Shown here: one piece after another, positions 1 to 8,784 of the stretch
How positions within the stretch are numbered: the first letter of the stretch is position 1
Layout of the letters: every line of letters begins with the position of its first letter
Translations under genes and position numbers: made by a program
The notes under the pieces: generated by a model
The model's input: the letters and a program-made list of their open reading frames with translations, nothing else
What the model was told of the DNA's origin: nothing
The model's database searches: none
Assembly: GCF_003026105.1 (NCBI RefSeq)
Contig: NZ_PYNW01000013.1
Location: 1-64,000, forward strand
DNA from: Photobacterium sp. GB-56
GTDB taxonomy: Bacteria > Pseudomonadota > Gammaproteobacteria > Enterobacterales > Vibrionaceae
DNA length: 64,000 bases
Direction of reading: 5' to 3'

Positions 1-94
1 ACCCACCTGATCCCATGCCGAACTCAGTAGTGAAACGTAATAGCGCCGATGGTAGTGTGGGGTCTCCCCATGTGAGAGTAGGACATCGCCAGGC
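1..94 (+). rRNA. rrf: 5S ribosomal RNA, 3' part
   Basis: The first 94 bases match the central and 3' part of a gammaproteobacterial 5S rRNA: the segment with CCATGCCGAACTCAG, the GTAGTGTGGGG / CCCCATGTGAGAGTAGG arms, and the closing GCCAGGC that pairs with the missing 5' end. About 26 bases at the 5' end lie outside the window. It is the distal rRNA of an operon read on the plus strand and is followed by tRNA-Asp, a common arrangement in Vibrionaceae. Confidence 0.95.
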
Positions 95-104
95 TTCCAA
101 TTCG

Positions 105-133
105 TTTTCATCTTTTTAAGAAAAAGATGAAAA
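105..133. repeat. Perfect A/T-rich inverted repeat after 5S rRNA
   Basis: Thirteen bases (TTTTCATCTTTTT) are followed by a three-base loop and their exact complement, 11 bases after the 5S end. The plus strand has no T-run after it, so it is more likely an rRNA processing or partial termination hairpin between 5S and tRNA-Asp than a full terminator. The structure is seen; the role is inferred. Confidence 0.5.
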
Positions 134-230
134 TAAAAAATAGATATCTATTTGAACTATAGATATCGCATGTGGTGTTATCGCTCTTAGCCATCCATGG
201 CTTCACGATATTAAAACATCCATGTTCGTC

Positions 231-307
231 GGAGCGGTAGTTCAGTTGGTTAGAATACCGGCCTGTCACGCCGGGGGTCGCGGGTTCGAGTCCCGTCCGC
301 TCCGCCA
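231..307 (+). tRNA. tRNA-Asp (anticodon GTC)
   Basis: A 77-nt cloverleaf with acceptor arms GGAGCGG and CCGCTCC, D arm TTCAGTTGGTTAGAA, T arm GGGTTCGAGTCCC and an encoded CCA end. The anticodon GTC is at 265-267, giving aspartate. It lies downstream of 5S rRNA in the same direction and is probably the last cistron of the rRNA operon. Confidence 0.97.
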
Positions 308-318
308 CTTTATTAAAG

Positions 319-347
319 AAACCTGAATCGAAAGATTCAGGTTTTTT
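319..347 (+). terminator. Rho-independent terminator of the rRNA/tRNA-Asp operon
   Basis: Stem ACCTGAATC / GATTCAGGT with a four-base loop is followed by seven T's, 12 bases after the tRNA CCA end. This is a textbook intrinsic terminator and marks the end of the rRNA operon. Confidence 0.9.
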
Positions 348-483
348 TCGTCTGTAGAAAATGAACATTATAGGGTAGTGAGCTAGGTGCTTTATTGGGA
401 AGCAACTAGCTGCCTGCTATTTCGAGTTCCGCCCGTTTTAATAATTATTAAAAAAGCGGAGTCAAAAAAATTTAGGCTGTGTA

Positions 484-1341
484 TCAGTATTGGTGAGCTA
501 CCGTAAAATATTTTAAAAGTAGTTCATTTAGTTGCTCTTGATACTCATCATGAGTCTGTGAACCAATTAGTTGGGCTAATTCCTGTCCTATTGGTGATAA
601 ACGATAATAGGTGAACGATGTCCCTTTTTTGATGGGTGATAAACTGTAAGACTCTGTATGGTAGTTGAAATTGAGTTTATCAGTGTAACTTATTAAGTTT
701 GTTTCTAGCTCTGTACTTAATAGCAGCCCAAGTTCAGTTAAAATTAAAATAGACGAATAAGGTAAATGGTATTGGTTATAATCAATATGTGTTTGGTGAC
801 TTCTATGAAAACTAAAGCTGCTTGTTCGCTGTTTGATACTTGTGAGAAGTTTTTTATTTTTATCGTTACCAATGCAACAGGTAAGAGTAAGGACTTTTTG
901 AAATAGAGCGGCTTCTCGATGTGTCATTGATAAGAGTATTTTTAACGTGCGAAGAGAGACTGAGCCTGGTTGAATGATCTCTTGTTTTAGAATTTTTGCC
1001 CACAGTTTTTGCATGGATGGAGTATGAATTTGTTGAGCCATCTCTATAAATCTTACTAACCAATCAGGATCAGGATCTCTCGCTGTCTCATCATTACATT
1101 GGTTATAGGCTTGTTTTATGATCTGCTCTAAATTTGATTGTTCTTGTTGTCGTTTTTGTTGAAGACGAACTTGTAATCTTTGTTTTAAAGTCCTCTCTTG
1201 AGTATTGTTAATTTCCCCATCGATAGCATATTTTTCTGCGATGCTTTTTATTTTTTTTTTACTGTCGGTTAATGTTTTTAACACTCCAAGCGCTCGATTA
1301 TTTTCTATTGGTTTATCTATACTCTCTACTTTATTAGTCAT
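484..1341 (-). CDS. TIGR03899 family protein, function unknown
   Basis: A 285-aa soluble protein with no signal peptide or membrane segment. It resembles the TIGR03899 family of conserved Vibrionaceae/Shewanella proteins, recognised by memory rather than search. Residues about 47-77 are rich in Gln, Arg and Leu and look like a coiled coil. They are followed by a block with WLVRFIEMAQQ and LWAKILKQEI, then PGSVSLRTLKILLSM (about 126-140), like the helical core of DUF2806-type proteins. The C-terminal half is variable. It is a single-gene unit read towards the rRNA operon. The start has only a weak upstream AAGAAG. No biochemical role can be assigned. Confidence 0.8.
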   Translation of the reverse strand: MTNKVESIDKPIENNRALGVLKTLTDSKKKIKSIAEKYAIDGEINNTQERTLKQRLQVRLQQKRQQEQSNLEQIIKQAYNQCNDETARDPDPDWLVRFIEMAQQIHTPSMQKLWAKILKQEIIQPGSVSLRTLKILLSMTHREAALFQKVLTLTCCIGNDKNKKLLTSIKQRTSSFSFHRSHQTHIDYNQYHLPYSSILILTELGLLLSTELETNLISYTDKLNFNYHTESYSLSPIKKGTSFTYYRLSPIGQELAQLIGSQTHDEYQEQLNELLLKYFTVAHQY

Positions 1342-1467
1342 ACTTCTTTCATTCTCTTAACCAATCGTTAACTCATTTTTGTTATCTTGATCTCATGATT
1401 AGCAACGAACATAATGAGATGTTATCTTTGTGTTAATTTTAAGTAACTAATAATTACGGAGCATCCC

Positions 1468-1560
1468 ATGAAAAAATTGAATCGATATATTACTGATCTT
1501 ATTTTAGTCATTGGTTATTCAACGATCGTGAGTTACTTGCTTTGGTTTTTTAGTAAATAG
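1468..1560 (+). CDS. Putative 30-aa single-pass membrane protein
   Basis: An ATG preceded by CGGAG at about 6 bases opens a 30-codon frame ending in TAG. The peptide starts MKKLNRYITD and continues with one hydrophobic stretch of about 17 residues ending at SYLLWFFSK, so an N-terminal basic segment and one membrane helix are predicted. It lies between the divergent TIGR03899-type gene and the convergent ytfJ, with the ytfJ terminator downstream. No family is recognised. Good ribosome-binding site and composition support it, but its length alone cannot exclude chance. Confidence 0.45.
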   Translation: MKKLNRYITDLILVIGYSTIVSYLLWFFSK

Positions 1561-1595
1561 TATATCGACTAGAGCTATCGTTTCTTTATTACTTT

Positions 1596-1630
1596 GAAAA
1601 AACTTAGCCACCCAGAGAGAGGTGACTAAA
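1596..1630 (-). terminator. Terminator of ytfJ
   Basis: Read on the minus strand, TTAGTCACC pairs with GGTGGCTAA (one G-T pair) and is followed by a run of six T's. It begins 6 bases after the ytfJ stop codon. Confidence 0.75.
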
Positions 1631-1636
1631 GTCTCA

Positions 1637-2188
1637 TTATAAATTTTTACTCACTAAACCGATTACTTTTTTAATCTCACTAGGTGTCAGTTTGCCTTCT
1701 TTGGCGAATATGACTTTACCAGTCTTATTTACAACAAATACGGCAGAGCTTTCCTTTTTTAGATCCCATGTTTTTTGAACAATCCCATTGCTGTCCAGCA
1801 CTATTGATGACCATGGGTATTCACGTTTACTGTCTTCTGTTGCTGATTTTACAAAGCCCCCCGTACCCCACATCGCATCATTTTGGTTAATGATCGTTGT
1901 TGTTTGGTACTCATTTTCCGGAAATTTTGCGGCAGAAATAGCTGCAACAAGTGGCGCGTTAAGCTCTTTGGCTGCACTGCGTCCAGCTATTGCGAATACG
2001 ATACGCATTTTGCCTGTTAGTTTTGTACTTCTCCATGATTTGTAACTAATCGCCTTATCTTTTAAAACAAGCTCACCTTTATTGGTAACTGTAACACCAG
2101 GTAATGAATCACCTAGCTTGATATTGGTAGCAAAGCTGATTGAAGGGGCTAAAGCTGCAAGTAAGATAAAGGTTGCTTTCAATTTCAT
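1637..2188 (-). CDS. ytfJ: YtfJ family periplasmic protein
   Basis: The 183-aa length matches E. coli YtfJ (184 aa). A signal peptide occupies about residues 1-20, ending SISFA, so the product should be periplasmic. The rest has a thioredoxin-like layout typical of the YtfJ family: an early KLGDSLPGVTV segment, a central VFAIAGRSAAKELNAP segment, and a C-terminal strand pair around AVFVVNKTGKVIFAKEGKL. No CXXC redox motif is present, so it is not a thiol oxidoreductase by sequence. A GAGG ribosome-binding site lies 7 bases before the ATG. It is divergent from ytfK, as in enterobacteria. Precise function is unknown. Confidence 0.88.
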   Translation of the reverse strand: MKLKATFILLAALAPSISFATNIKLGDSLPGVTVTNKGELVLKDKAISYKSWRSTKLTGKMRIVFAIAGRSAAKELNAPLVAAISAAKFPENEYQTTTIINQNDAMWGTGGFVKSATEDSKREYPWSSIVLDSNGIVQKTWDLKKESSAVFVVNKTGKVIFAKEGKLTPSEIKKVIGLVSKNL

Positions 2189-2402
2189 GTGTTGCCTCTT
2201 TTTAGTCTGATTTGTGATTATGATAGTTAATCTTCTTTGATCTGGTAGTACCAGAAGTTAATATTTGGGCTCTAAGTCGATCATTATTGTTACAAATTTC
2301 GTATTTATTGGAATATGGCAGGCTGTTTGCATTAAGTTTTAATGTGATGAAACAAAGTGATCGATTTGCGGTCTATATCTGTAACCGTTGAGTGAGGAAA
2401 AT

Positions 2403-2612
2403 ATGCTTAGAATCTTTAAAATTTACCGACCAAACCAAGTGGCTCGTTATGTAAAAAGCTATTTTAGAGGTCGTATTTTTATTATGGGGGTAGGTGGCTT
2501 TGAATTTGATAGTGGACGACTATTACCACCTAAGTCTGGTGATTTAAAAGCATTAAATGTATTAACTGAGGTGAATAAAGAGATTCAGGTACTATCAGGA
2601 ATAGTTGTGTAA
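2403..2612 (+). CDS. ytfK: YtfK / DUF1107 family protein
   Basis: A 69-aa protein starting MLRIFKIYRPNQVARYVKS. It matches the YtfK family along its length: basic N-terminus, FRGR motif, then VGGFEFDSGRLLPPK and a helical C-terminus with EVNKEIQ. E. coli YtfK stimulates SpoT-dependent (p)ppGpp accumulation under phosphate or fatty-acid starvation; the same role here is inferred from family. The chosen ATG has AGTGAGG 5 bases upstream. The in-frame TTG at 2388 overlaps that site region and was rejected. It is divergent from ytfJ. Confidence 0.85.
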   Translation: MLRIFKIYRPNQVARYVKSYFRGRIFIMGVGGFEFDSGRLLPPKSGDLKALNVLTEVNKEIQVLSGIVV

Positions 2613-3058
2613 TCACTAAAATCTAGCGTATTTCTCTCTAAATTGGAATACGAGTCAGATGTAAGTTTTACTTTGTTCCTGCTTTCGGCTAACAGAAAAC
2701 TTGATCCTGCCATATGACAACACAAATATACTCCCTCCTATATAATGTATTCAGTTACAGAGCGGTATTAAATTATTTTTTCTCAAAAAAAGTTATTAAT
2801 TGTTCTACAGTTGTTTTAGTTGCTGAAAGTAGTTTGAACCGTTTTCAGTACACTATTTATTTAGTGATAATTATTAATAATTCCAACAGGCTATAATACT
2901 GGCAATGAAGTTATAGTTAAGACTTAGAATACGTCTAATACTTCTATTAAAAAGATGGCATAAATTCGTGTTGAGGCACTGTTTTTCTTAATTTCATTGA
3001 CCTTTGGTTACTTTTTTTTAGATTCATTTTGTTAATATTTATAAATAGGTAGCTGAAA
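2613..3058. other. AT-rich intergenic region upstream of tamA
   Basis: About 450 bases without a credible gene. The plus-strand 60-codon frame at 2714-2896 has no ribosome-binding site and an odd composition, so I reject it. A good -10-like TATAAT lies at 2892-2897 without a matching -35. In E. coli msrA occupies the position next to tamA; no msrA-like sequence was recognised here. Confidence 0.5.
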
Positions 3059-3154
3059 ATGGTTAAAAATTCTATTCGGTTCAATATTCATAAGTTTTCA
3101 GATGGCAAAGGTTGGAAGTTACTTATCGCTTTGCCACAATGGATTCGTAATTAA
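3059..3154 (+). CDS. Possible 31-aa leader peptide before tamA
   Basis: A 31-codon frame starts MVKNSIRFNIHKFSDGKG, ends in TAA and stops 29 bases before the tamA ATG. It is basic, with the end LLIALPQWIRN. The upstream AGGTAGCTGAAA gives a poor to moderate ribosome-binding site. No family is recognised. It could be a translated leader or chance. Confidence 0.25.
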   Translation: MVKNSIRFNIHKFSDGKGWKLLIALPQWIRN

Positions 3155-3183
3155 TTCTAAATTTCGCAAAGAAGCACAATAGA

Positions 3184-4935
3184 ATGAATAAAGTTTTTAA
3201 ATGGCTGGGTGTGACATCATTTGCTTTGGTGCTATCGAGTCCAGTTATGGCCTCTTCATTGAAGATTAAAGGCTTAGATGGAAAAGTAGAAGATAATGTT
3301 GATGCTTATCTTTCTGCATTATCAAAGGATGATTATAGTGCGACATTGCGCTTTAAAGATCAGGTATTAAATGAAATTAGCGACGCGCTGCAGGCATTGG
3401 GCTATTACCAGCCAAAGTTTGATTATCAAGTCTCGGGTAGCGGCGCTAAAACTAAAATAGTGGTTACCGTTGATAAAGGTCCACGAGCGCATATTAGTAA
3501 AAGTAATCTGATTATTACTGGTGATGCTAAAAATGATCCTGCTTTTATTTCATTAGTAAAAAGCAGTGGTTTAGGGATTGGTGAACCGCTTAATCAAGGT
3601 AAATATGAGGCTTTTAAAGCATCATTAAAGAGTTTAGCACTTCGACGTGGTTATTTTGATTATGAATTAACGAAAAGTACATTAGAGGTGGTACCTAGTC
3701 GTAACGAGGTCTTTATCGATATTAATTTTGACTCAGGTCGACGTTATACCTTTGGTGAAACGACTTTTCAGGGAAGCCAAATTGATGATAACCGCTTACG
3801 TTCAATGATCCCTTACACGGAAGATGAACCTTATCTAGCTTCAAAACTGGGAGAGTACAATGAACGTTTGTCTAACGTTGGTTGGTTTTCTTCCATTTTT
3901 GTTGGTGGGGATGTAAAAGAACGTAAAGATGATGCGATCCCTATTCATGTTGTTGTTACGCCACAAATAAAAAATCAATTTGAAACCGGTATTGGCTTTT
4001 CGACTGATACCGGCCCTCGTTTGAAGTTCAATTGGAAAAAACCGTGGATCACGAGTAAAGGCCATAGCTTTAACTTGAAATCCGAAATATCGAAAGATGA
4101 GCCAAAAGTTGAAGCGGTTTATAAGATCCCACTCGATGATGTGTTGAATGATTATTATCAAGTTGTCGGGGGCATACGTTATGTCGATACACACGATACG
4201 GTAAGTACACAATTTGGTATCGGGGTTGAACGTCACTGGCGTTTAGATTCGGGATGGAATCGTACTATTGCGCTTCGTTGGTTGACGGAGAAATATGAAC
4301 AAGGTGGGATGGAAAAAGGTGTTTTCAATGTTTTGATGCCAGGATTGTCATACAGTAAAAGTAGTATGGTTGGAGGAATATTCCCGACCAGTGGGAGTAA
4401 ATATAATTTTTCTGTTGATCTTGCTAATAAAAATGTTGGATCAAATACGACTTTTGCTCGAGTACAAGCAAAAAATGCTTGGATTCGTAGTTTTGGTGAA
4501 AATCAGCGTGGTATTTTGCGTTTAGATGGCGGTGCTATTATTAGTGATGGCATTCAAGATGTCCCACCTTCGTTACGTTATTTTATTGGTGGTGATAGTA
4601 GCCTTCGAGGCTATGGTTATCAGTCTATTTCTCCTCGTAATAGCCAAGGCAAAATGGAAGGCGGTCGTTATATGGCAACCTCTAGCATTGAATATCAACA
4701 CCGTGTGTATGGTGATTGGTGGGGGGCTGTATTTTATGATTATGGTTCTGCTTGGAATACTACACCTGATTGGAAGCGTGGTGTCGGAGTCGGTGTTCGA
4801 TGGGTTTCACCTGTAGGTCCTATTCGCCTTGATTTTGCTTGGGGCTTAGATAAGAACAAGAGCAATAATGATCGTTTCCTTAAACTGAGCAAAGATGAAT
4901 TTCAGCTCCACTTTACTTTAGGTCCTGAATTATGA
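3184..4935 (+). CDS. tamA: Autotransporter assembly factor TamA
   Basis: A 583-aa outer-membrane protein of the Omp85/BamA superfamily; E. coli TamA has 577 aa. A signal peptide ends near residue 23 (SSPVMA). Three POTRA-type domains fill about residues 25-270 and the rest is a 16-strand barrel. The Omp85 signature GGDSSLRGYGYQS is near residue 470, and the protein ends DEFQLHFTLGPEL, with a strand typical of outer-membrane barrels. With TamB it forms the translocation and assembly module spanning the envelope, implicated in autotransporter insertion and phospholipid transport. The weak AGAAG upstream is the only ribosome-binding sequence. Its stop overlaps the tamB start (ATGA), so the two are translationally coupled. 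Confidence 0.95.
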   Translation: MNKVFKWLGVTSFALVLSSPVMASSLKIKGLDGKVEDNVDAYLSALSKDDYSATLRFKDQVLNEISDALQALGYYQPKFDYQVSGSGAKTKIVVTVDKGPRAHISKSNLIITGDAKNDPAFISLVKSSGLGIGEPLNQGKYEAFKASLKSLALRRGYFDYELTKSTLEVVPSRNEVFIDINFDSGRRYTFGETTFQGSQIDDNRLRSMIPYTEDEPYLASKLGEYNERLSNVGWFSSIFVGGDVKERKDDAIPIHVVVTPQIKNQFETGIGFSTDTGPRLKFNWKKPWITSKGHSFNLKSEISKDEPKVEAVYKIPLDDVLNDYYQVVGGIRYVDTHDTVSTQFGIGVERHWRLDSGWNRTIALRWLTEKYEQGGMEKGVFNVLMPGLSYSKSSMVGGIFPTSGSKYNFSVDLANKNVGSNTTFARVQAKNAWIRSFGENQRGILRLDGGAIISDGIQDVPPSLRYFIGGDSSLRGYGYQSISPRNSQGKMEGGRYMATSSIEYQHRVYGDWWGAVFYDYGSAWNTTPDWKRGVGVGVRWVSPVGPIRLDFAWGLDKNKSNNDRFLKLSKDEFQLHFTLGPEL

Positions 4936-7900
4936 TTTGGGTTAAGCGTATAGCACTTGGCGTATTAGCCTTATTATTATTATTAGTTATTGCTGTTGCT
5001 GCACTACTTTATACTCCTGCTGGTATTAAAGTTGCTGCATGGGGAGCGCAAAAAGCGCTTCCTGCCTTGTCGATTGGTGAATCGCAAGGCGCTTTGCTTG
5101 ATGGTTTTGAATTTAAGAATGTCCGTTATAACGACGGTAATATAGATCTTGCTGTTAATAAGTTGAATTTAACATTAAATGATAGCTGTTTATTAACCCC
5201 TGAGATTTGTATTTCTGATCTAGGGGTGCAAGGTGTGAAGTTTTCAATGCCAAAACTTCCTCCTTCATCGGATAAGCCTGAACAACCTTCAAAGCCAGTC
5301 ACTGAAATCTCAATGCCATTACCTATTCATATTGAGAAGGTAACGCTTGATGATATCGATTTAGATATCTTGGCGAATAAAGTGCGCTGGAAGCATTTCT
5401 CTACAGCAGCAGATTTACAAGGCAGTCATGTCACCTTAAAGCCAACGGATTGGGAAGGGATTTATTTATCATTAGCGCCATCTAAAACGGCTGATAAGAA
5501 GTCAGTTGCAGCGTCGAAATCAACGAAAAAAGCGGAAGCAATAAAACTGCCTGATGTTGTGCTACCGATGTCGTTTGATATTGAGCGCTTTACGGTAAAA
5601 GACTTCGAGTTAGCTGGCGAAACGCCACAAAAGATCTCGTTATTAGAGCTGATTGCGAATGCTAAAGACAGCGATATCAAGATTGATAAGTTGCAGGTAA
5701 ATGCGCCTCAAGCGTCTTTAACCGCGAAAGCTGATGTGACGTTAACGGGAGATTACCCACTTTCATTAGATGCGAATGCAAAGATATCGATGAAGCCTGT
5801 TGAAGGACATCAGTTGCATTTAAAAGCATCAGGATCATTAGCGAAATTGGTACTTGATGCGACGTTAAAAGGTAAATTAGATGCGTTGGTTAAGGGTAAA
5901 TTATCGCCGCTAGATCCGAATCTTCCTTTTGATGTGGTGGTATCCAGTAAGCATTTACAGTGGCCGATTGATAAAAAAGCAGAATTTACTGTTGCCAATA
6001 CTGATATAAACGCCAAAGGTAGCTTAAAGGGGTTTATGTTTAATGCTAAAAGTAACGTAAATGGCACGCCTATGCCAAACGTGAAATTTAATTTGAAAGG
6101 TAAAGGTAACCTTGATTCGGTGAACTTATCTGCGCTGAATGTAGAGACCTTAGGTGGTTCTATTACCGGCAATGCAAAAGCAAGTTGGAAAGATCTTGTT
6201 AAATGGCAAGGCCAGCTCGCTTTTGCCAATATCCAGCCAGGTAAGCAATGGCCAGAAGCGGAAGGCAACGTAAGCGGTAAGTTAAATACATCGGGTGGTT
6301 TAACTGCAAAAGGTGGTTGGTTTATTAAATTGCCAGAACTTGCTGTTAATGGCTCCATCATGAAACAGCCTCTTGAGCTTCATGGTCAGCTTGATGCTTC
6401 TGATGTGACGGGTAAAGGTAAAGATCTTAAGTTTAAAACACAGGGCTTAACATTAAAGCATGGTCCTAATGGTTTAGTCGCGAAAGGTGAATTAGACAAG
6501 ACGTGGAACGTTGTTGCTGATATTAAAGCGCCAGATTTATCTAAATCATTAGCGGACTTACATGGTCGTGTTAATGGTGAGGTGAAGTTATCAGGCAAAA
6601 TGGCTGAACCGGATGTAACACTTGATCTTGAAGGTGATGATCTTGGTTGGCAAAAAGTCGCAAGCCTTGCGTCTTTTAAATTGAAAGGTAGCGTAACGCC
6701 ATTACCAGCATTAAAAGCTGATATTAGTTTAAATGCTAAAAAAGGGAAATTTGATAGTGTTACGTTAGATGATATGGATGTGTTGTTTAAAGGCACAGAG
6801 CAAGATCATCGTTTAACGGTAAAAGTAAAAGGGGAGCCCGTTGGCACTGAGTTACTTCTAACAGGTAAATTAGATCGTAAGACAGGCTGGCAAGGGATCT
6901 TGCAAAAAGGTGACTTTACGACTCCTGTTGGTGAGTGGGTATTAAACCATCCAACACCTATTCGTTATGATCTGAAAACTGCAATGGCAACTGTCGGTGC
7001 TCACTGTTGGCAACAAGGTAAAGCTGGAATTTGTCTAACTCAGGATCTGACTGCTGGTGCATCGGGTAATGCGCAGTTAGCAATAAAACGATTCAATTTT
7101 GATTTATTGAAATCATTTATTCCTGAGCAGATGAAGGTTAACGGCGAGCTTGGTGCGAACGTTGTCGCTAAATGGGCGCCAAAGAGTGCACCCTATGTGA
7201 AAGCCCAGATTTTGATGCCAAGCGGCAGTTTTACTCAACAAGTGGATACCGATGATGCCCCATTAGCGTTAGGCTGGGATAAAGTTACCGTCAATGCTGA
7301 GATGGAAAATGATGTTCTAAATGCTAATTGGTTAGTGGCGGTTAAAAATAATGGTGATTTATCCGGTAATGCTAAAATCACTGATCTACAAGGTGATAAG
7401 CGCATTAATGCTAATGTGAAATTAGATCGTTTTACACTTGCATTCTTAGAGCCTGTTATTAAAGACTACCATCAGTTTGGTGGTCAAGTTGATACTAACT
7501 TGCAAATAACCGGCCCAATCATGCACCCCGCAGTGAATGGTTTATTACAAGTCACGAAGCTAGAAGCAAGAGGGCGTAAAGTACCATTAGATGTTCAGAA
7601 CGCTGATATCAAATTAGCCTTTAAGGGATATAACGCAACGTTAATGGGGAATATTTATACTCCTGATGGGCAATTGCTGTTACGTGGTACTGGTGACTGG
7701 CAAGATATGGCTGCGTGGAAAACAGAATTAAATATTAATGGTAAAGAGTTACAAGTGAGTATGCCGCCAATGGTTTCCCTTAAGGTCTCTCCAGATCTCA
7801 CCATTAAAGCAACACCTAAATCTGCAGATATTAGCGGAAAGGTGGGGATTCCATGGGGACGTATTACGGTTAATCAATTACCAAAATCTGCGATCGCGGT

Positions 7901-8687
7901 TTCTAAAGATCAGGTCATTTTAAAAGATAACCTAGAACCAGTTGAACCGAAAAAATCTGTGCCGTTTGATATTACAACCAATATTATGGTGCATGTTGGT
8001 GATGACGTGAAGTTATCAGCGTTTGGTTTAAAAGCTGGTTTATTCGGTGATTTGAATGTTCGCCAAGATGGTAAAGGACCAATGATTTACGGTGAAGTGA
8101 ATATTGCCAAAGGGTCGTTTTATCGAGCTCTGGGACAGGAATTACTTATCCGTAAAGGGCAGATATTATTTAACGGCCCTGCAGATCAACCATTCCTGTC
8201 GATTGAAGCGATTCGTGACCCTGATAATATCGAAGATGATGTTATTGCTGGTGTGAAGGTGACAGGCTCTGCAGATAAACCGGAAGTAACGATTTTCTCT
8301 GATCCGGCTATGCCACAACAAAATGCTTTATCGTATATTTTAACTGGCCGTAATCTTGATAGTGAGGATGATGGTGGTTCGGGTAATGCGATGACGACGG
8401 CATTGATAGGTATGGGACTGGCGCAAAGTGGTCAACTTGTTGGTGATGTTGGTGAAGCCGTTGGTATCAAAGATCTTAGCTTATCTACCGCAGGGGCTGG
8501 CGACGACTCACAAGTAACTGTTAGTGGTTATATCGCACCAGGACTACAGGTGAAATATGGCGTAGGCTTATTTAATGATGTGGATGAGTTTACAGTACGT
8601 TATCGCTTGATGAAGAATTTATATATCGAAGCAGTAAATGGTCTCGATCAGGCTGTGGACTTGCTTTACCAATTTGAATTTAATTAA
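4932..8687 (+). CDS. tamB: Translocation/assembly module protein TamB
   Basis: A 1251-aa AsmA-like protein; E. coli TamB has 1259 aa. Residues about 6-28 form an N-terminal membrane anchor (LALGV-type Leu/Val/Ala run). The body is a long beta-rich repeat region expected to build the lipid-binding groove across the periplasm. The last 350 residues form the conserved TamB/DUF490 domain, ending YRLMKNLYIEAVNGLDQAVDLLYQFEFN-like with a barrel-type final Phe-Asn. The start overlaps the tamA stop by four bases. A strong terminator follows 21 bases after the stop, so tamAB forms a two-gene operon. Confidence 0.95.
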   Translation: MIWVKRIALGVLALLLLLVIAVAALLYTPAGIKVAAWGAQKALPALSIGESQGALLDGFEFKNVRYNDGNIDLAVNKLNLTLNDSCLLTPEICISDLGVQGVKFSMPKLPPSSDKPEQPSKPVTEISMPLPIHIEKVTLDDIDLDILANKVRWKHFSTAADLQGSHVTLKPTDWEGIYLSLAPSKTADKKSVAASKSTKKAEAIKLPDVVLPMSFDIERFTVKDFELAGETPQKISLLELIANAKDSDIKIDKLQVNAPQASLTAKADVTLTGDYPLSLDANAKISMKPVEGHQLHLKASGSLAKLVLDATLKGKLDALVKGKLSPLDPNLPFDVVVSSKHLQWPIDKKAEFTVANTDINAKGSLKGFMFNAKSNVNGTPMPNVKFNLKGKGNLDSVNLSALNVETLGGSITGNAKASWKDLVKWQGQLAFANIQPGKQWPEAEGNVSGKLNTSGGLTAKGGWFIKLPELAVNGSIMKQPLELHGQLDASDVTGKGKDLKFKTQGLTLKHGPNGLVAKGELDKTWNVVADIKAPDLSKSLADLHGRVNGEVKLSGKMAEPDVTLDLEGDDLGWQKVASLASFKLKGSVTPLPALKADISLNAKKGKFDSVTLDDMDVLFKGTEQDHRLTVKVKGEPVGTELLLTGKLDRKTGWQGILQKGDFTTPVGEWVLNHPTPIRYDLKTAMATVGAHCWQQGKAGICLTQDLTAGASGNAQLAIKRFNFDLLKSFIPEQMKVNGELGANVVAKWAPKSAPYVKAQILMPSGSFTQQVDTDDAPLALGWDKVTVNAEMENDVLNANWLVAVKNNGDLSGNAKITDLQGDKRINANVKLDRFTLAFLEPVIKDYHQFGGQVDTNLQITGPIMHPAVNGLLQVTKLEARGRKVPLDVQNADIKLAFKGYNATLMGNIYTPDGQLLLRGTGDWQDMAAWKTELNINGKELQVSMPPMVSLKVSPDLTIKATPKSADISGKVGIPWGRITVNQLPKSAIAVSKDQVILKDNLEPVEPKKSVPFDITTNIMVHVGDDVKLSAFGLKAGLFGDLNVRQDGKGPMIYGEVNIAKGSFYRALGQELLIRKGQILFNGPADQPFLSIEAIRDPDNIEDDVIAGVKVTGSADKPEVTIFSDPAMPQQNALSYILTGRNLDSEDDGGSGNAMTTALIGMGLAQSGQLVGDVGEAVGIKDLSLSTAGAGDDSQVTVSGYIAPGLQVKYGVGLFNDVDEFTVRYRLMKNLYIEAVNGLDQAVDLLYQFEFN

Positions 8688-8708
8688 TCATTAGTGATGC
8701 CATCTAAT

Positions 8709-8739
8709 AAAAAACCCAATGCTTGCATTGGGTTTTTTT
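8709..8739 (+). terminator. Terminator of tamAB (bidirectional)
   Basis: AAACCCAATGC pairs with GCATTGGGTTT around a two-base loop, with A's before and seven T's after. It serves tamB and can serve the convergent rhodanese gene on the minus strand. Confidence 0.9.
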
Positions 8740-8758
8740 ATGTTTGTAGCATGTGTTT

Positions 8759-8784
8759 AGTCCTTTGGTTCAGTCCTTTGGTTT
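8759..8784. repeat. 13-bp tandem duplication at the rhodanese stop codon
   Basis: AGTCCTTTGGTTC is followed immediately by AGTCCTTTGGTTT. The rhodanese stop TGA (8770-8772, minus strand) falls on the junction. Removing one copy would leave a TAA at the same codon, so the protein end is unaffected. Confidence 0.7.

Noticed and set aside
108..368. Minus-strand 86-codon frame across tRNA-Asp
   Set aside because: It is antisense to the tRNA and its terminator, with no ribosome-binding site.
231..1341. tRNA-Asp as a possible integration site
   Set aside because: No integrase and no duplicated tRNA 3' end downstream; the flanking genes are core.
2714..2896. 60-codon plus-strand frame in the ytfK-tamA gap
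   Set aside because: No ribosome-binding site and low-complexity composition typical of AT-rich non-coding DNA.
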